A DNA stretch of 38,357 bases, taken from the NCBI GenBank assembly GCA_020025275.1, contig JAHHSI010000019.1, positions 1 to 38,357 on the forward strand, given 5' to 3'. The notes under the pieces are model-generated. The model did no database searches and had not been told where the DNA came from. It saw nothing but the letters and a program-made list of their open reading frames with translations. Each line of letters begins with the position of its first letter. Position 1 is the stretch's first letter. The translations under genes and the position numbers were made by a program. This document shows, one piece after another, positions 23,651 through 32,437 of the stretch. The stretch is from Oscillospiraceae bacterium. Lineage in GTDB: Bacteria > Bacillota > Clostridia > Oscillospirales > Oscillospiraceae.

Positions 23651-24433
23651 TCAGACCAGATAGAGAGTAAGGCCCGCTTCCTGAATCCGGTCACGCCATG
23701 CGGGGGAGAGTTCGTCATCAGTGATCACCACGTCAAAATCGGACAGCCGTGCAAAGCTGCGGAAAAAACTTTTTCCGAATTTGGAAGAATCCACTAACAG
23801 GATGTTCTGTTGGCTCTTGGCCAGAACAGCGCTTTTGTAATCGACCTCGTAGGCGGCGATACAGGTGGCGTTCAGATTGTCTGCAATACTGGATGCGGAG
23901 AAAAATGCCTTATTGATACTGGTGTGGCGGATCAAAGAAATCCCCTCCGGGCTGCTGAAAAGCTGCGTACTGGGGTGCAGGTAGCCGCCGGTGCAGATCA
24001 CGCTGCAATCCGGGTGGCCGCTGGCGTGGCGCAGCACATTCATACTGCCGGTAAGAATGGTGAAGCGGCGGTCATCAGGGAGATTCTGTGCCAGATATTC
24101 CGTGGTAGAGCCGCAGTCAAGGGCGATGATGTCATTTTCGGCGATCAGGGAGGCGGCCTTTTTCCCGATGCGCTCTTTCTTTTTCTGAAAGACCGTGCAT
24201 TCGTATTCCAGATTGTAGGCCGGATAGATGGGGCGTTCGGTCCGTGAGGAGCAATAGATGGCCACCCCGTTGATCAGGCGGACTTTTCCGGCACTTTCCA
24301 ACGCCTGCAGGTCACGGCGAATGGTAATTTCCGATACATCTAAATTTTCGGAAAATTCATGTACGGTGATGCCGTTTTGCGCCATCAGCATCTTGATGAT
24401 CTTATCCAGACGGTTGTTTTTCTTGCTGCTCAC
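23651..24433 (-). CDS. DeoR-family transcriptional regulator
   Basis: A 260-residue regulator. The N-terminal helix-turn-helix (about 5-60) includes VSEITIRRDLQALESAGK followed by VRLINGVA. The C-terminal sugar-phosphate-sensor domain has IALDCGSTTEYLAQNLP and 'ILTGSMNVLRHA', ending near DVVITDDEL. GTG 24433 is chosen because AGGAGG lies 7 bases upstream (24441-24446), and the product then starts at the normal place; an ATG further upstream adds an unrelated 74-residue tail. Family members usually respond to phosphorylated sugars. It is divergent from the import operon at 24778, so it is the probable repressor of that operon. The TTGCA motifs at 24497-24546 are candidate operators. Confidence 0.92.
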   Translation of the reverse strand: MSSKKNNRLDKIIKMLMAQNGITVHEFSENLDVSEITIRRDLQALESAGKVRLINGVAIYCSSRTERPIYPAYNLEYECTVFQKKKERIGKKAASLIAENDIIALDCGSTTEYLAQNLPDDRRFTILTGSMNVLRHASGHPDCSVICTGGYLHPSTQLFSSPEGISLIRHTSINKAFFSASSIADNLNATCIAAYEVDYKSAVLAKSQQNILLVDSSKFGKSFFRSFARLSDFDVVITDDELSPAWRDRIQEAGLTLYLV

Positions 24434-24496
24434 GGGGAAACCTCCTCTATGTCGGTCACGACGTTGAATTTGTATTAATCGTAGCATAATACGCCG

Positions 24497-24546
24497 AATT
24501 TTGCAATCTGATAAATCTTTGCATAAATTTTGTGGTAATTTTGCAA
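24497..24546. promoter_or_regulatory. Candidate DeoR operator repeats
   Basis: AATTTTGCAA occurs twice exactly (24497-24506 and 24537-24546), with a third TTTGCA at 24518-24523, in an AT-rich divergent gap. Spacing is near two helical turns. Operator role is inference; this position lies nearer the regulator, so autoregulation is possible. Confidence 0.45.
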
Positions 24547-24697
24547 AAATGAAACCGATAGGATTTCGAGCGGAAAACATCATTTGTGGCGGTTCGATGC
24601 GCCGGAGTGAAGCGATTGGGGCAGAAACCTTTCCATGGGCTGTGAAAATAAACAAAAATGATAAAATATGAACATAAATTGATAGTTTGAAAGGATA

Positions 24698-24726
24698 TTG
24701 ACATAATTCGAGGACTTCTATAGAAT
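24698..24726 (+). promoter_or_regulatory. Promoter of the ABC import operon
   Basis: Consensus TTGACA (24698-24703) and TAGAAT (24721-24726) are 17 bases apart, about 50 bases before ATG 24778. The gap 24547-24697 holds no gene. Confidence 0.8.
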
Positions 24727-24777
24727 TGAGAAAACGGCAACGGAAATCATCAGATTTGATCGAAGAGGAGAGACAAA

Positions 24778-25827
24778 ATGGAACTGCGATTTGAACAGCT
24801 GTTGAAAGATTTTCAAGGAACGCGGGCAGTAGATGTCGGCAATCTGACCATTCAAGATGGGAAACTTACAGGGTTGTTGGGACCCAGCGGGTGCGGAAAA
24901 TCCACCCTGCTGTACCTGATCTCGGGTTTGGAAAAGCCTACCGCCGGAAAGATTTTTTTCGGTGACCGGGACGTAACTGAGCTGCCTGCGGAAAAGCGGG
25001 GGATCGGTCTTGTGTTCCAAAACTATGCCCTATATCCCCATATGACGGTGGCGCAGAACATCGCCTTCCCGCTGGTCAACAGCCGCATGGATAAGGCAAA
25101 GATTCGTGAGCGCACGGCGGAGCTGGCCAAGCTGGTCCAGATCGAGGATATGCTGGATCGAAAGCCCAACCAGTTGTCCGGCGGTCAACAGCAGCGTGTT
25201 GCTATTGCACGTGCTCTGGCCAAAAGCCCGGAGGTGCTGCTGCTGGATGAGCCGCTGTCCAATCTGGACGCACGGCTGCGTCTGGAGATGCGGGAGGAGA
25301 TCCGCCGTATCCAGCTGGAAACCGGCGTGACCACGATCTTTGTGACCCATGACCAGGAAGAGGCTATGAGCATCACCGATGAAGTGGTCCTGATGAAAAA
25401 AGGCGTGGTGCAGCAGCAATGTGCACCGCAGCAGATGTATCTGGAACCGGCCAACGCCTTTGTGGCGGCTTTCTTGGGCAACCCGCCCATCGACTTCTTC
25501 ACGCTTGCGGTACACGACGGGAAGCTGCAGCTGGTGCCGGGCTGTGAGATCCCTGTCCGTACAGAGGCGCAGGGCGACGTCCGAGTCGGCATTCGTCCGG
25601 AATGTTGGGGCTTGGGCCATCAGGTGACAGTCACGGTCCTTGCAGTGGAAAACCGGGGCAAGGAGGTTCAGATCACCTTCGACCTGAACGGACAGCGCGG
25701 CCGTACACTGCTGAGTGTCGATACCCCTGTATCGGTGGGAGACTCCATTGGGCTGCAGCTGCAAAAGCGTTTCATCTATTTCTTTGATGAAAGCGGCGCC
25801 CGGATCCCGGCGGAGGTAGCGCTATGA
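24778..25827 (+). CDS. ABC importer ATPase, MalK/UgpC/PotA type
   Basis: A 349-residue ATPase. Walker A is GPSGCGKST (35-43), then LSGGQQQRVA, and Walker B LLLDEPLSNLD. Residues 235-349 form a TOBE-type regulatory domain (VRVGIRPECWGLG). This architecture belongs to carbohydrate, glycerol-3-phosphate, polyamine and phosphonate importers. Ribosome binding site AGGAGAG lies about 7 bases upstream. The stop overlaps the first permease start by four bases (ATGA). It is the first gene of an operon reaching to 31691 and lies opposite the DeoR regulator. Confidence 0.92.
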   Translation: MELRFEQLLKDFQGTRAVDVGNLTIQDGKLTGLLGPSGCGKSTLLYLISGLEKPTAGKIFFGDRDVTELPAEKRGIGLVFQNYALYPHMTVAQNIAFPLVNSRMDKAKIRERTAELAKLVQIEDMLDRKPNQLSGGQQQRVAIARALAKSPEVLLLDEPLSNLDARLRLEMREEIRRIQLETGVTTIFVTHDQEEAMSITDEVVLMKKGVVQQQCAPQQMYLEPANAFVAAFLGNPPIDFFTLAVHDGKLQLVPGCEIPVRTEAQGDVRVGIRPECWGLGHQVTVTVLAVENRGKEVQITFDLNGQRGRTLLSVDTPVSVGDSIGLQLQKRFIYFFDESGARIPAEVAL

Positions 25828-26756
25828 GCCGCCCGATGCTGAGCAAGGTAAAGCCGGCCGGGGCGTCTCTGGGAAACACCCGGCGCAGCGCTAAGGCGTA
25901 CCTCTATTTGCTGCCGGCCTTCGTGATCCTGATCGGCTTTGTGCTCTATCCCATTGTCATGACGCTGCGGATGGGATTTTACGAGAGCTATGTCTATCTG
26001 ACGGATACCGGAAGCGGGTTCGGTCTGGCCTCCTTCCGCTATGTCCTGCATGATCCGTCCTTTCAGCTGGCGGTGCGCAACACGCTGATCATTGTACTGG
26101 TCGGCGTCCCCATCACCATCGTGCTGGCACTGGGCTGTGCGCTGCTGATCAATTCCTGCACCAAAACGAAGGGACTTTTTCAGACGGTCTATTTTCTGCC
26201 GTATGTCACCTCCACCATCGCCATTGGTCTGGTGTTTCGCTGGCTGTTCCACTCGGATTACGGATACATCAACTATTTTTTGACATTTCTGGGCATGGAA
26301 CCGCAAAAGTGGCTGACCGACCCCACTCTGACCGTGGTGGCAGTCACGATTTTCAGCATCTGGAACGGTCTGGCCTTCAAGATCGTCCTGTTTCTGGCCG
26401 GTCTGCAAAAGATCGATCCGCAGTACTACAAGGCGGCACGCATTGACGGTGCCTCTCCGCGCCGGATCTTTTTCCGCATCACTATGCCGCTGCTCTCTTC
26501 CACCTTCTGGATGGTGACCATCGTCTCCGTGATCCACGCGTTCAAGACGTACAACGAGGTCTATGCCATGTTCGGCGGAAATGGTGCCGGTCCCGGCAAC
26601 AGCGCGATCACCATTGTTTACTATATCTACGATATGTTCTTTAACCGTTCGCAGGTGCACTATGCATCGGCGGCTGCGATCCTGTTCTTGGTGCTGGTCC
26701 TCTGTCTGACGGCGCTGCAAAAATGGGTATCCCGCCGCTTCGTCCATTATGTGTAA
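25824..26756 (+). CDS. ABC importer permease 1, UgpA/MalF type
   Basis: A 310-residue inner-membrane permease with six helices, starting LYLLPAFVILIGFVLYPIVM. The EAA motif that docks to the ATPase reads YYKAARIDGASPRRIFFRITMP (key residues A-A-x-x-D-G-A at about 193-199). Length and order match UgpA/MalF-like subunits without the extra periplasmic loop of MalF. It is coupled to the ATPase by a 4-base overlap and followed after 13 bases by the second permease. Confidence 0.93.
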   Translation: MSRPMLSKVKPAGASLGNTRRSAKAYLYLLPAFVILIGFVLYPIVMTLRMGFYESYVYLTDTGSGFGLASFRYVLHDPSFQLAVRNTLIIVLVGVPITIVLALGCALLINSCTKTKGLFQTVYFLPYVTSTIAIGLVFRWLFHSDYGYINYFLTFLGMEPQKWLTDPTLTVVAVTIFSIWNGLAFKIVLFLAGLQKIDPQYYKAARIDGASPRRIFFRITMPLLSSTFWMVTIVSVIHAFKTYNEVYAMFGGNGAGPGNSAITIVYYIYDMFFNRSQVHYASAAAILFLVLVLCLTALQKWVSRRFVHYV

Positions 26757-26769
26757 GGGAGGGTCACAG

Positions 26770-27591
26770 ATGAAACACCGTATATGGCAGTCCATAAAGC
26801 TGATTTTGCTGATCGTGGGCGCATTCGTCATGGTCTTTCCCTTTGTGTGGATGCTGGCAACATCTTTGAAAACACTGCCCGAAGCCACATCCATTCCGCC
26901 CACCATGTTTCCCGATGCACCGCAGTGGGACAACTACGCAGAGGCGCTGCAAGTGGCGCCCTTCGGGCTCTATCTGCGAAACTCTGTAATCATGGCAGGC
27001 GTGGGTACACTGCTGACGCTGGTACTGACCGTTCTGGCCGCCTATGCCTTCACGATTTATGAGTTCTACGGAAAGACCATCCTTTTTTTCCTGTGTCTGG
27101 CAACCATGATGGTCCCGGCCGAGCTGCTGATCATTCAGAACTTCATTACCATCAGCCAGCTGCACTGGGTCAACACGTTCCAAGGCATCATCGTTCCCAC
27201 ACTGGCCAGTGGCTTTTATATCTACATGATGCGCGAGTATTTCGTGCAAGTGCCCTCTGTGCTGTACAAGGCCGCCAAGGTGGACGGATGCAGCGATTGG
27301 CGCTACCTCATCCGCATCATGCTGCCGCTGAATAAGAACGCTATTGCTACCATCGGTATTCTGGCCTTCATCAGCCAGTGGAATTCGTTTGTCTGGCCGC
27401 TGATGGTGGCCAAGGACGACGCTCACCGCGTGATGGCCATTGGCCTGCTGCATTTCCGCGATGCGGTGAGCTCGCAGGTCAATTTGCAGATGGCGGGCGC
27501 CACCATTGTGCTGCTGCCCATGCTGATCTTCTATCTGGTTTTCCGCAAGCAGATCATTGAGGGCGTCTCCCGCGGCGGAATCAAGGGCTAA
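26770..27591 (+). CDS. ABC importer permease 2, UgpE/MalG type
   Basis: A 273-residue permease with six helices. It opens with a membrane helix ending MVFPFVWMLATSLKT, characteristic of MalG/UgpE. The EAA loop is LYKAAKVDGCSDWRYLIRI, and a family C-terminus (FYLVFRKQIIEGVSRGGIKG) is present. ATG 26770 is preferred because GGGAGGG lies 7 bases upstream; an earlier ATG at 26749 overlaps the previous gene and lacks such a site. It pairs with the permease at 25824. Confidence 0.93.
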   Translation: MKHRIWQSIKLILLIVGAFVMVFPFVWMLATSLKTLPEATSIPPTMFPDAPQWDNYAEALQVAPFGLYLRNSVIMAGVGTLLTLVLTVLAAYAFTIYEFYGKTILFFLCLATMMVPAELLIIQNFITISQLHWVNTFQGIIVPTLASGFYIYMMREYFVQVPSVLYKAAKVDGCSDWRYLIRIMLPLNKNAIATIGILAFISQWNSFVWPLMVAKDDAHRVMAIGLLHFRDAVSSQVNLQMAGATIVLLPMLIFYLVFRKQIIEGVSRGGIKG

Positions 27592-27665
27592 GCAAAACTT
27601 GTTGTGTGTCTCGGCGTTCTGCAGAACACCGGGTTCATATCATTATCAATCAGGAGGTTATTTTG

Positions 27666-29006
27666 ATGAAAAAATTGTTGTGTTTGGTGTTGGCACTGTC
27701 TATGGTGCTGGCGCTGGCTGCCTGCGGCTCCAAAGGGGAGTCATCGGGCGCCAATGGCGGAGAGTCCGGCAAGAAAGTGGTCACCACTCTTTCGGCTCCG
27801 GTTGAGATCCAGTTCTGGCATTCTATTTCCAACCCGGTCCATGCTGAGATCTTGGACAAGCAAATTGCGGAGTTCAATAAGACCGTGGGCGCAGAAAAGG
27901 GCATTACCGTTGTCTCCACCTTCAACGGCAACGGTGCCGAGCTGTATTCCAATGTGGTGGCCTCTATCAAGGCCGGCAACGCTCCGGATGTGACGCTGGC
28001 ACTGCGTCCCTACGTGGCAGATTATCTGCAGACCCCCTATGTGGTGGATCTGGCCCCCTACATCAACGACCCGGAAGTGGGGATCAAGGACTACGAGGAT
28101 ATTTTTGCAGGTCTGCGTGACGCCAACTCCAACTATGCACAAAAAGGCGTGTATGCACTGCCCATTTACTCCTATTCCGAGATCCTGTACTACAACCGAG
28201 ACTTCTTTGAAAAGAACAACCTGACCGTTCCTACCACGTGGGACGAGATGATCGATACCAGCCGCAAGATCCATGAGATCACGGGGGCTCCCGCCTTTGG
28301 CTGGGATAACCTGGTGGGCAGCTTTATGACCATGATGCTGCAGTCCGGCGGCCGCTACACCGATCAGAACGGGAACATCTACTTCGCCGGAGAGGATGAG
28401 GCAAAAGCGCTGGAGGTGCTGAAGCTGTGGCAGGATTGCGCTAAGGAGGGCATCTGGCGCTCTGCTGGTGAGGATATGTTCTTCTCCGGCCCCTTTGCCA
28501 ACGAGCAGATCCCCATGTACATCGGCGACAGCGTGGAGGCCAGCTACATCCCCAAGAAGAACCCCAACCTGAACTGGGGCACGGCACCGATTCCCCAGAT
28601 GAGCAAGGACACAGCGGCCAACCTGAGCGCAGGTCCCGTTATTGCTGCATTGAACACCACTGATAATGCAGAGAAGGCCTATGCCTCCTATGAGCTGATC
28701 AAGTATCTGACCTCGGTCGAGGCCAACAAGGACGTCGTGATCGGCGGCACCGGGTATCTGCCCATCCGTCAGAGCGTGGCTGACAGCCAGGAGTACAAGG
28801 ACTATCTGGCGGCCGGTCACGATTATCTGGCGGCCGGCGTGGATCAGAGTGACTGCTATTTCTATGAGCCTGTCTTTACCAACGCAACCACCACGTCCAG
28901 CGCCGTCAATACGGCAGTTCGTGCCATGATGCAGGAAGTCATCGACAACAACGTAGAGCCTCAGACTGCGCTGAACAACCTGAAGCACACAGTCGGTTTG
29001 AACTGA
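27666..29006 (+). CDS. ABC importer substrate-binding lipoprotein, family 1 (UgpB-like)
   Basis: A 446-residue lipoprotein with lipobox LALAACG (C20). The mature protein begins VEIQFWHSISNPVHAEILDK, the typical start of family 1 binding proteins (compare UgpB, 'WHSM'). 'FNKTVGAEKGITVV', 'YSNVVASIKAGNAPDV' and 'GVYALPIYSYSEILYYNRDFFEK' follow, with the last being the usual ligand-cleft region. AGGAGG (27652-27657) precedes ATG 27666. The 'FWHSI' opening and UgpB likeness, with a phosphodiesterase and HAD phosphatase downstream, suggest a glycerophosphodiester, sugar phosphate or related ligand. The exact ligand cannot be read from sequence. Confidence 0.92.
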   Translation: MKKLLCLVLALSMVLALAACGSKGESSGANGGESGKKVVTTLSAPVEIQFWHSISNPVHAEILDKQIAEFNKTVGAEKGITVVSTFNGNGAELYSNVVASIKAGNAPDVTLALRPYVADYLQTPYVVDLAPYINDPEVGIKDYEDIFAGLRDANSNYAQKGVYALPIYSYSEILYYNRDFFEKNNLTVPTTWDEMIDTSRKIHEITGAPAFGWDNLVGSFMTMMLQSGGRYTDQNGNIYFAGEDEAKALEVLKLWQDCAKEGIWRSAGEDMFFSGPFANEQIPMYIGDSVEASYIPKKNPNLNWGTAPIPQMSKDTAANLSAGPVIAALNTTDNAEKAYASYELIKYLTSVEANKDVVIGGTGYLPIRQSVADSQEYKDYLAAGHDYLAAGVDQSDCYFYEPVFTNATTTSSAVNTAVRAMMQEVIDNNVEPQTALNNLKHTVGLN

Positions 29007-29033
29007 TACAATCGTGAAAGGAGACCCATTGGG

Positions 29034-29612
29034 ATGAAAATACTGTATCACGATGTGATCACCCCCTGCGGTCAGCCTGCGGACGTTGTCATTTCGGCGC
29101 TGCAAAAATTCATCCGGCGTGGCCGGGTGGAGGATGCTGTGCGTGCGGCCTATGAACTGTATCTTACGAACGAGACTCTGACAGACTACCTCTGGGATCG
29201 TCTGCGGGTCATCAGTGTGGAGGACATTGGGATGGGGCAGCCTATGGCCCCCGTCCTGGTGGAGACGCTATGGAACACCAGCCGGCAGCTGACGAGGACG
29301 CATCCGGATTATCCGCTGCTGTTTGTCCATGCCGTGCGCTATCTGTGCACCTGCCCGAAAGAGCGGGGCTCCAGTTTGCTGACCAGCGTGACAAAGCGCC
29401 GTATTCGGGACCAAAAACCCTTTGACATTCCGGACTACGTCTACGATCAGCACACGATCGAGGGCCAGAAGCGCGGCCGAGGGATTGATCACTTTTTGCA
29501 GACAGCAGCGGTGGTCTATCCCCGTGCCGGGAGGAGCCAGACCGATGAGGACGACGAACGGCGCTGGGCCGAAGAACTGCTGGTACTTATGAAGGAGGAA
29601 AAAAACGGATGA
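29034..29612 (+). CDS. Stand-alone RarA/MgsA C-terminal-like helical protein
   Basis: A 192-residue protein with no ATPase domain. VISALQKFIRRGRVEDAVRA, LWDRLRVISVEDIGMGQP and FVHAVRYLCTCPKER match the C-terminal helical (tetramerisation) domain of RarA/MgsA, where the corresponding text is 'SALIKSIRGSDPDAAL...RRLVIFASEDIGLA'. RarA is a clamp-loader-like AAA+ protein acting at stalled forks, but here only the C-terminal part exists. The frame is open from a good start (AAAGGAGA about 12 bases upstream) and coupled by a 4-base overlap to the phosphodiesterase, so it looks like a real gene, not a fragment. Its role in an import operon is unclear; a similar helical fold used as an adaptor is possible. 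Confidence 0.6.
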   Translation: MKILYHDVITPCGQPADVVISALQKFIRRGRVEDAVRAAYELYLTNETLTDYLWDRLRVISVEDIGMGQPMAPVLVETLWNTSRQLTRTHPDYPLLFVHAVRYLCTCPKERGSSLLTSVTKRRIRDQKPFDIPDYVYDQHTIEGQKRGRGIDHFLQTAAVVYPRAGRSQTDEDDERRWAEELLVLMKEEKNG

Positions 29613-30898
29613 ATCGCACCCTTGTTATTTCCATCGATGCATTGATCACCGCCGACATTCCGGTGTTGGAAAAGCTGCCCCATTTGGGGCGGATCATGAA
29701 AAACGCCTCGTATGCCCGCGATATCCTGTGCATTTATCCGACCCTGACCTATCCCTGCCATGCCACCATTGCCACCGGCTGCTACCCGGACCGCACCGGC
29801 ATCGTCAATAATGAGCGGTTCATGCCGCTGGTGGAGGGCCGAGCGGATTGGTTCTGGTTCCGCAAAGACATTCAGGTGCCGACGGTGATCGATGTGGCCA
29901 AGGCACATGGCCTGACCACGGCCACGGTCACCTGGCCCGTCATGGGCGACAGCGGCGCAGATTATAATATCGGTGAGATCTGGGCCCCTGCGGAACAAGA
30001 TGATCCCACGCCGTATTTCGACCGGACCAACAGCCCCGCCGTCAAGGAGATCTTTGAGCGCAACAAGCATATGCTGTGCTGGATGAAAACGCCGCAGATG
30101 GATGAGTTTGCTACTCAGTGCGCCGTGGACATCATCCGAGAGCACCGGCCGGATCTGATGCTGCTGCATCTGTCCTATGTTGACCATCGCCGCCACAGTC
30201 TGGGCGTCCACAGCCCGGAGCTGTGCCATGCCTTCGATTTCATCGACGAGCAGATCGGCCGTGTGCTGGAGGCGTTGGAGGAAACAGGCGGGGTGGAGAA
30301 CACCAACATTGTCCTGTTGGGTGACCACGGACAGCTCTACTGTGACCGGCTGTTCCACATCAACTCGATTTTCCGAGAGATGGGGTGGCTGAAGCAGGAG
30401 GGCGGCACGGTCACGGAGTATGACGTCTACGCCGCACAGTGTGCATTCAGTGCACAGATCTATCTGAAACCCGGCATGGATCGGGAGGAGGTCTACCGGG
30501 GGCTGCAGGAAATTCAGGCCAAGTATCCCGACTGCATCGAGCGGATCTTCACCAAGGAAGAGGCTGCAAAAATGCACTTGAGCGGTGAGTTCGACTTTGT
30601 TCTGGAGGCCGCAGACCGTGTCGTATTCAGCAAGCTGCCGGATCAGGAGACCGCAGTTTCTGCCTCCGATCAGGTCAAAAACTACAAAAAATCGGTATCG
30701 AACCACGGACATCTGCCCGAAAAGGGCGATAAGCCGCCCTTTATCGTGAGCGGCCCGGACGCCAAGCAGGGCGCCGTGGTGACCGGAGGCCGTCTGGTGG
30801 ACGAGGCCCCCACGATCCTGCAATTGCTGGGGATCAAGGCCGAGGGAATGGACGGGCAGGTACTGGATCTGGTCAAGCGGTGTATGCATGCGGAATAA
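29609..30898 (+). CDS. Alkaline-phosphatase-superfamily phosphodiesterase, NPP type
   Basis: A 429-residue enzyme of the nucleotide pyrophosphatase/phosphodiesterase group. Predicted two-zinc-site residues are D10 (VISIDA), nucleophile T47 in PTLTYPCHATIATG, D192 and H196 in LSYVDHRRHSLG, D239-H240 in LLGDHGQ, and H366 in SNHGHLPE, all in the family order. There is no signal peptide, so it acts in the cytoplasm, unlike many NPPs. Likely reactions are hydrolysis of phosphodiesters (glycerophosphodiesters, nucleotide sugars) or phosphonoacetate, since phosphonoacetate hydrolase belongs to this group. It overlaps the preceding gene by 4 bases and the HAD gene by 11. With the importer, it would cleave the incoming compound. 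The substrate is inference. Confidence 0.9.
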   Translation: MNRTLVISIDALITADIPVLEKLPHLGRIMKNASYARDILCIYPTLTYPCHATIATGCYPDRTGIVNNERFMPLVEGRADWFWFRKDIQVPTVIDVAKAHGLTTATVTWPVMGDSGADYNIGEIWAPAEQDDPTPYFDRTNSPAVKEIFERNKHMLCWMKTPQMDEFATQCAVDIIREHRPDLMLLHLSYVDHRRHSLGVHSPELCHAFDFIDEQIGRVLEALEETGGVENTNIVLLGDHGQLYCDRLFHINSIFREMGWLKQEGGTVTEYDVYAAQCAFSAQIYLKPGMDREEVYRGLQEIQAKYPDCIERIFTKEEAAKMHLSGEFDFVLEAADRVVFSKLPDQETAVSASDQVKNYKKSVSNHGHLPEKGDKPPFIVSGPDAKQGAVVTGGRLVDEAPTILQLLGIKAEGMDGQVLDLVKRCMHAE

Positions 30899-31691
30899 AC
30901 CGGGACTGATCTGTTTTGATCTGGACGGCACCTTATATCAGGACTGTGTCATCTATCCTCGGATCATTACCCACTTTTTCGAGGATAGCCCGTATCGGGA
31001 CTGGATCGGAGAGGTGCAGGAGATAATTGAGATGTGCCTGCGGGGACAGGGGCCGCTACGCTGCGGACAGTTTGTGCCCAAGCAAAAGGCAGAGGACCCT
31101 CAGACGGCGCAGGAGCTCTTTGCGGTTCCGTCGGAAACGGCGCTGCTGCTGCCGGATCCGACACCGTATCTGGACCGATCCCACTATTCCTATCTGTGTG
31201 ACGGGTGGACATTTTCCATGTATCTGGCGAGGCGGATCGGCTGGGAGGGAGAGGCTTTCTGGACGAGGTTCCGCCAGGCACGGAAGGATTTGGTGGATCC
31301 TGCCTACGGCCCTGCGCCGGATCCGGCACTGGTGGATGTATTGGCAGGGCTGCGCCGCAGCGGGATCCGTCTGGTGCTCTGTTCTAACGCCGCCGAGCAG
31401 GGCGGCCGGGAACTGTTGGAGTATCTGGGCCTTTCGGACAGCTTCGACACGATCCTGTTTGATGCGGATAAGCCTCATAGCTTTCCGCAGCGGATCCGGG
31501 ATTGGGGTGTCTCGCCGGACAAAGTCCTGTTTATTGGAGATCAGGGATATTATGATCTCTATGCAGGTGCCGCCTGCGGCGCAGCCACCTGGCTGCTTTC
31601 CCCTTATGAGGTGGCGGATGCCGCCTTGTGGGATGTGCGGCTGCACACATTGGAAGAATTGAAGGAAGCTTTGAAGGACTGGACTGCGTGA
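30888..31691 (+). CDS. HAD-superfamily hydrolase
   Basis: A 267-residue HAD hydrolase. Motif I is FDLDGTLYQD with D11 as nucleophile and D13 as acid/base. Motif II is LCSNA (around 165), motif III contributes a lysine in DADKPHS, and motif IV is FIGDQGYYDLYAG. The helical insert between motifs I and II (about 25-130) is a C1-type cap. It could be a phosphatase, phosphonatase or related enzyme finishing what the NPP begins. It overlaps the NPP stop by 11 bases and is the last gene of the operon, with a terminator at 31804-31844. The substrate is not determinable from sequence alone. Confidence 0.9.
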   Translation: MRNKPGLICFDLDGTLYQDCVIYPRIITHFFEDSPYRDWIGEVQEIIEMCLRGQGPLRCGQFVPKQKAEDPQTAQELFAVPSETALLLPDPTPYLDRSHYSYLCDGWTFSMYLARRIGWEGEAFWTRFRQARKDLVDPAYGPAPDPALVDVLAGLRRSGIRLVLCSNAAEQGGRELLEYLGLSDSFDTILFDADKPHSFPQRIRDWGVSPDKVLFIGDQGYYDLYAGAACGAATWLLSPYEVADAALWDVRLHTLEELKEALKDWTA

Positions 31692-31803
31692 TCTGCCGTT
31701 TTCTCATTGGCAGTGACGGCAGCCGCCGTCAGGGAGCGGGGCGTGCCGGATCTACGGAACAAGAGACGGATACGAGCGATTCCCTGATAGGTTCAGCAAA
31801 CAA

Positions 31804-31844
31804 AAGAGGAGTGACGCCACCTATGCGGCGTCACTCCTCTTTTT
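31804..31844 (+). terminator. Terminator of the ABC import operon
   Basis: A 14-15 bp stem (31804-31818 with 31827-31841), an 8-base loop and a run of T. It ends the transcript that starts near 24730. Confidence 0.9.
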
Positions 31845-32137
31845 CCATTGAATAGAAAGTATGTATCGTATGTTCACCATACACTGATTGGCAAGAGGCG
31901 GCCTTTCTTTTGCGCTGTGCAGAGGTCGGATACGGGGACTTGTTTCCATACCGGGCGGATGGTGCCGTGTTTCGTTTGAGTGGGATGCAGAGAGCGAGAT
32001 CATGCAGGAGCCGCCGCTGCAATGCAGCTTGTTGTGTGTTGGAGGCGCTATGTAGAGCTGTTTTGCAACGTGTATCATCAAGGGATGAACGGCCGTCTTC
32101 TGTTTGGGCGAGGGCAGAGGAGAGCAGGTGGAGGGGA
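31845..32137. other. Intergenic region without a supported gene
   Basis: Short frames on both strands lack ribosome binding sites and family resemblance. I see nothing functional between the terminator and the small minus-strand gene. Confidence 0.5.
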
Positions 32138-32437
32138 TCACTTGCTGTCGGGAGTGGAGATCACATCACGGATCTGCAGCGCAGCTTCGGCGCCTGCCAA
32201 ATAGGCCAGTTCGACAGCGCGGGAAAATTTGCTGCACGTACAAGCGTGGTAGTCATCGATGATCCGCTTGTACTGACGGGATAAAGGGAGGGAGGCGTAT
32301 CGTTCTTCAAGCGCCTGCTCATCTCGCTCGTCATGGAGATAGATTTCGTCATGTTCTGTGAGGCTGCGGATCTTCACGTCCATCAGGTGCAAAAGTACGG
32401 GGTGCATTCTCGTTTCGGTTGATCCCTTTTTTGTCAT
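32138..32437 (-). CDS. Small hypothetical protein
   Basis: A 99-residue, charged, mostly helical protein with no membrane segment. The C-terminal part (LPLSRQYKRIIDDYHACT, then FSRAVELAYLAGAEAALQI) resembles the end of many short Clostridia hypothetical proteins in which a 'F..GF.LGA...' helix closes the chain. Function unknown. ATG 32437 is favoured because AAAGGAA lies about 12 bases upstream, while an earlier ATG would add a 23-residue extension without a site. On the minus strand, TTGCAA and TACAAT occur upstream with a long 19-base spacer. It is isolated and transcribed against its neighbours. Confidence 0.55.
   Translation of the reverse strand: MTKKGSTETRMHPVLLHLMDVKIRSLTEHDEIYLHDERDEQALEERYASLPLSRQYKRIIDDYHACTCSKFSRAVELAYLAGAEAALQIRDVISTPDSK

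Noticed and set aside
31821..32141. Minus-strand frames downstream of the HAD gene
   Set aside because: They start without a ribosome binding site and run through the operon terminator; the composition is non-coding.
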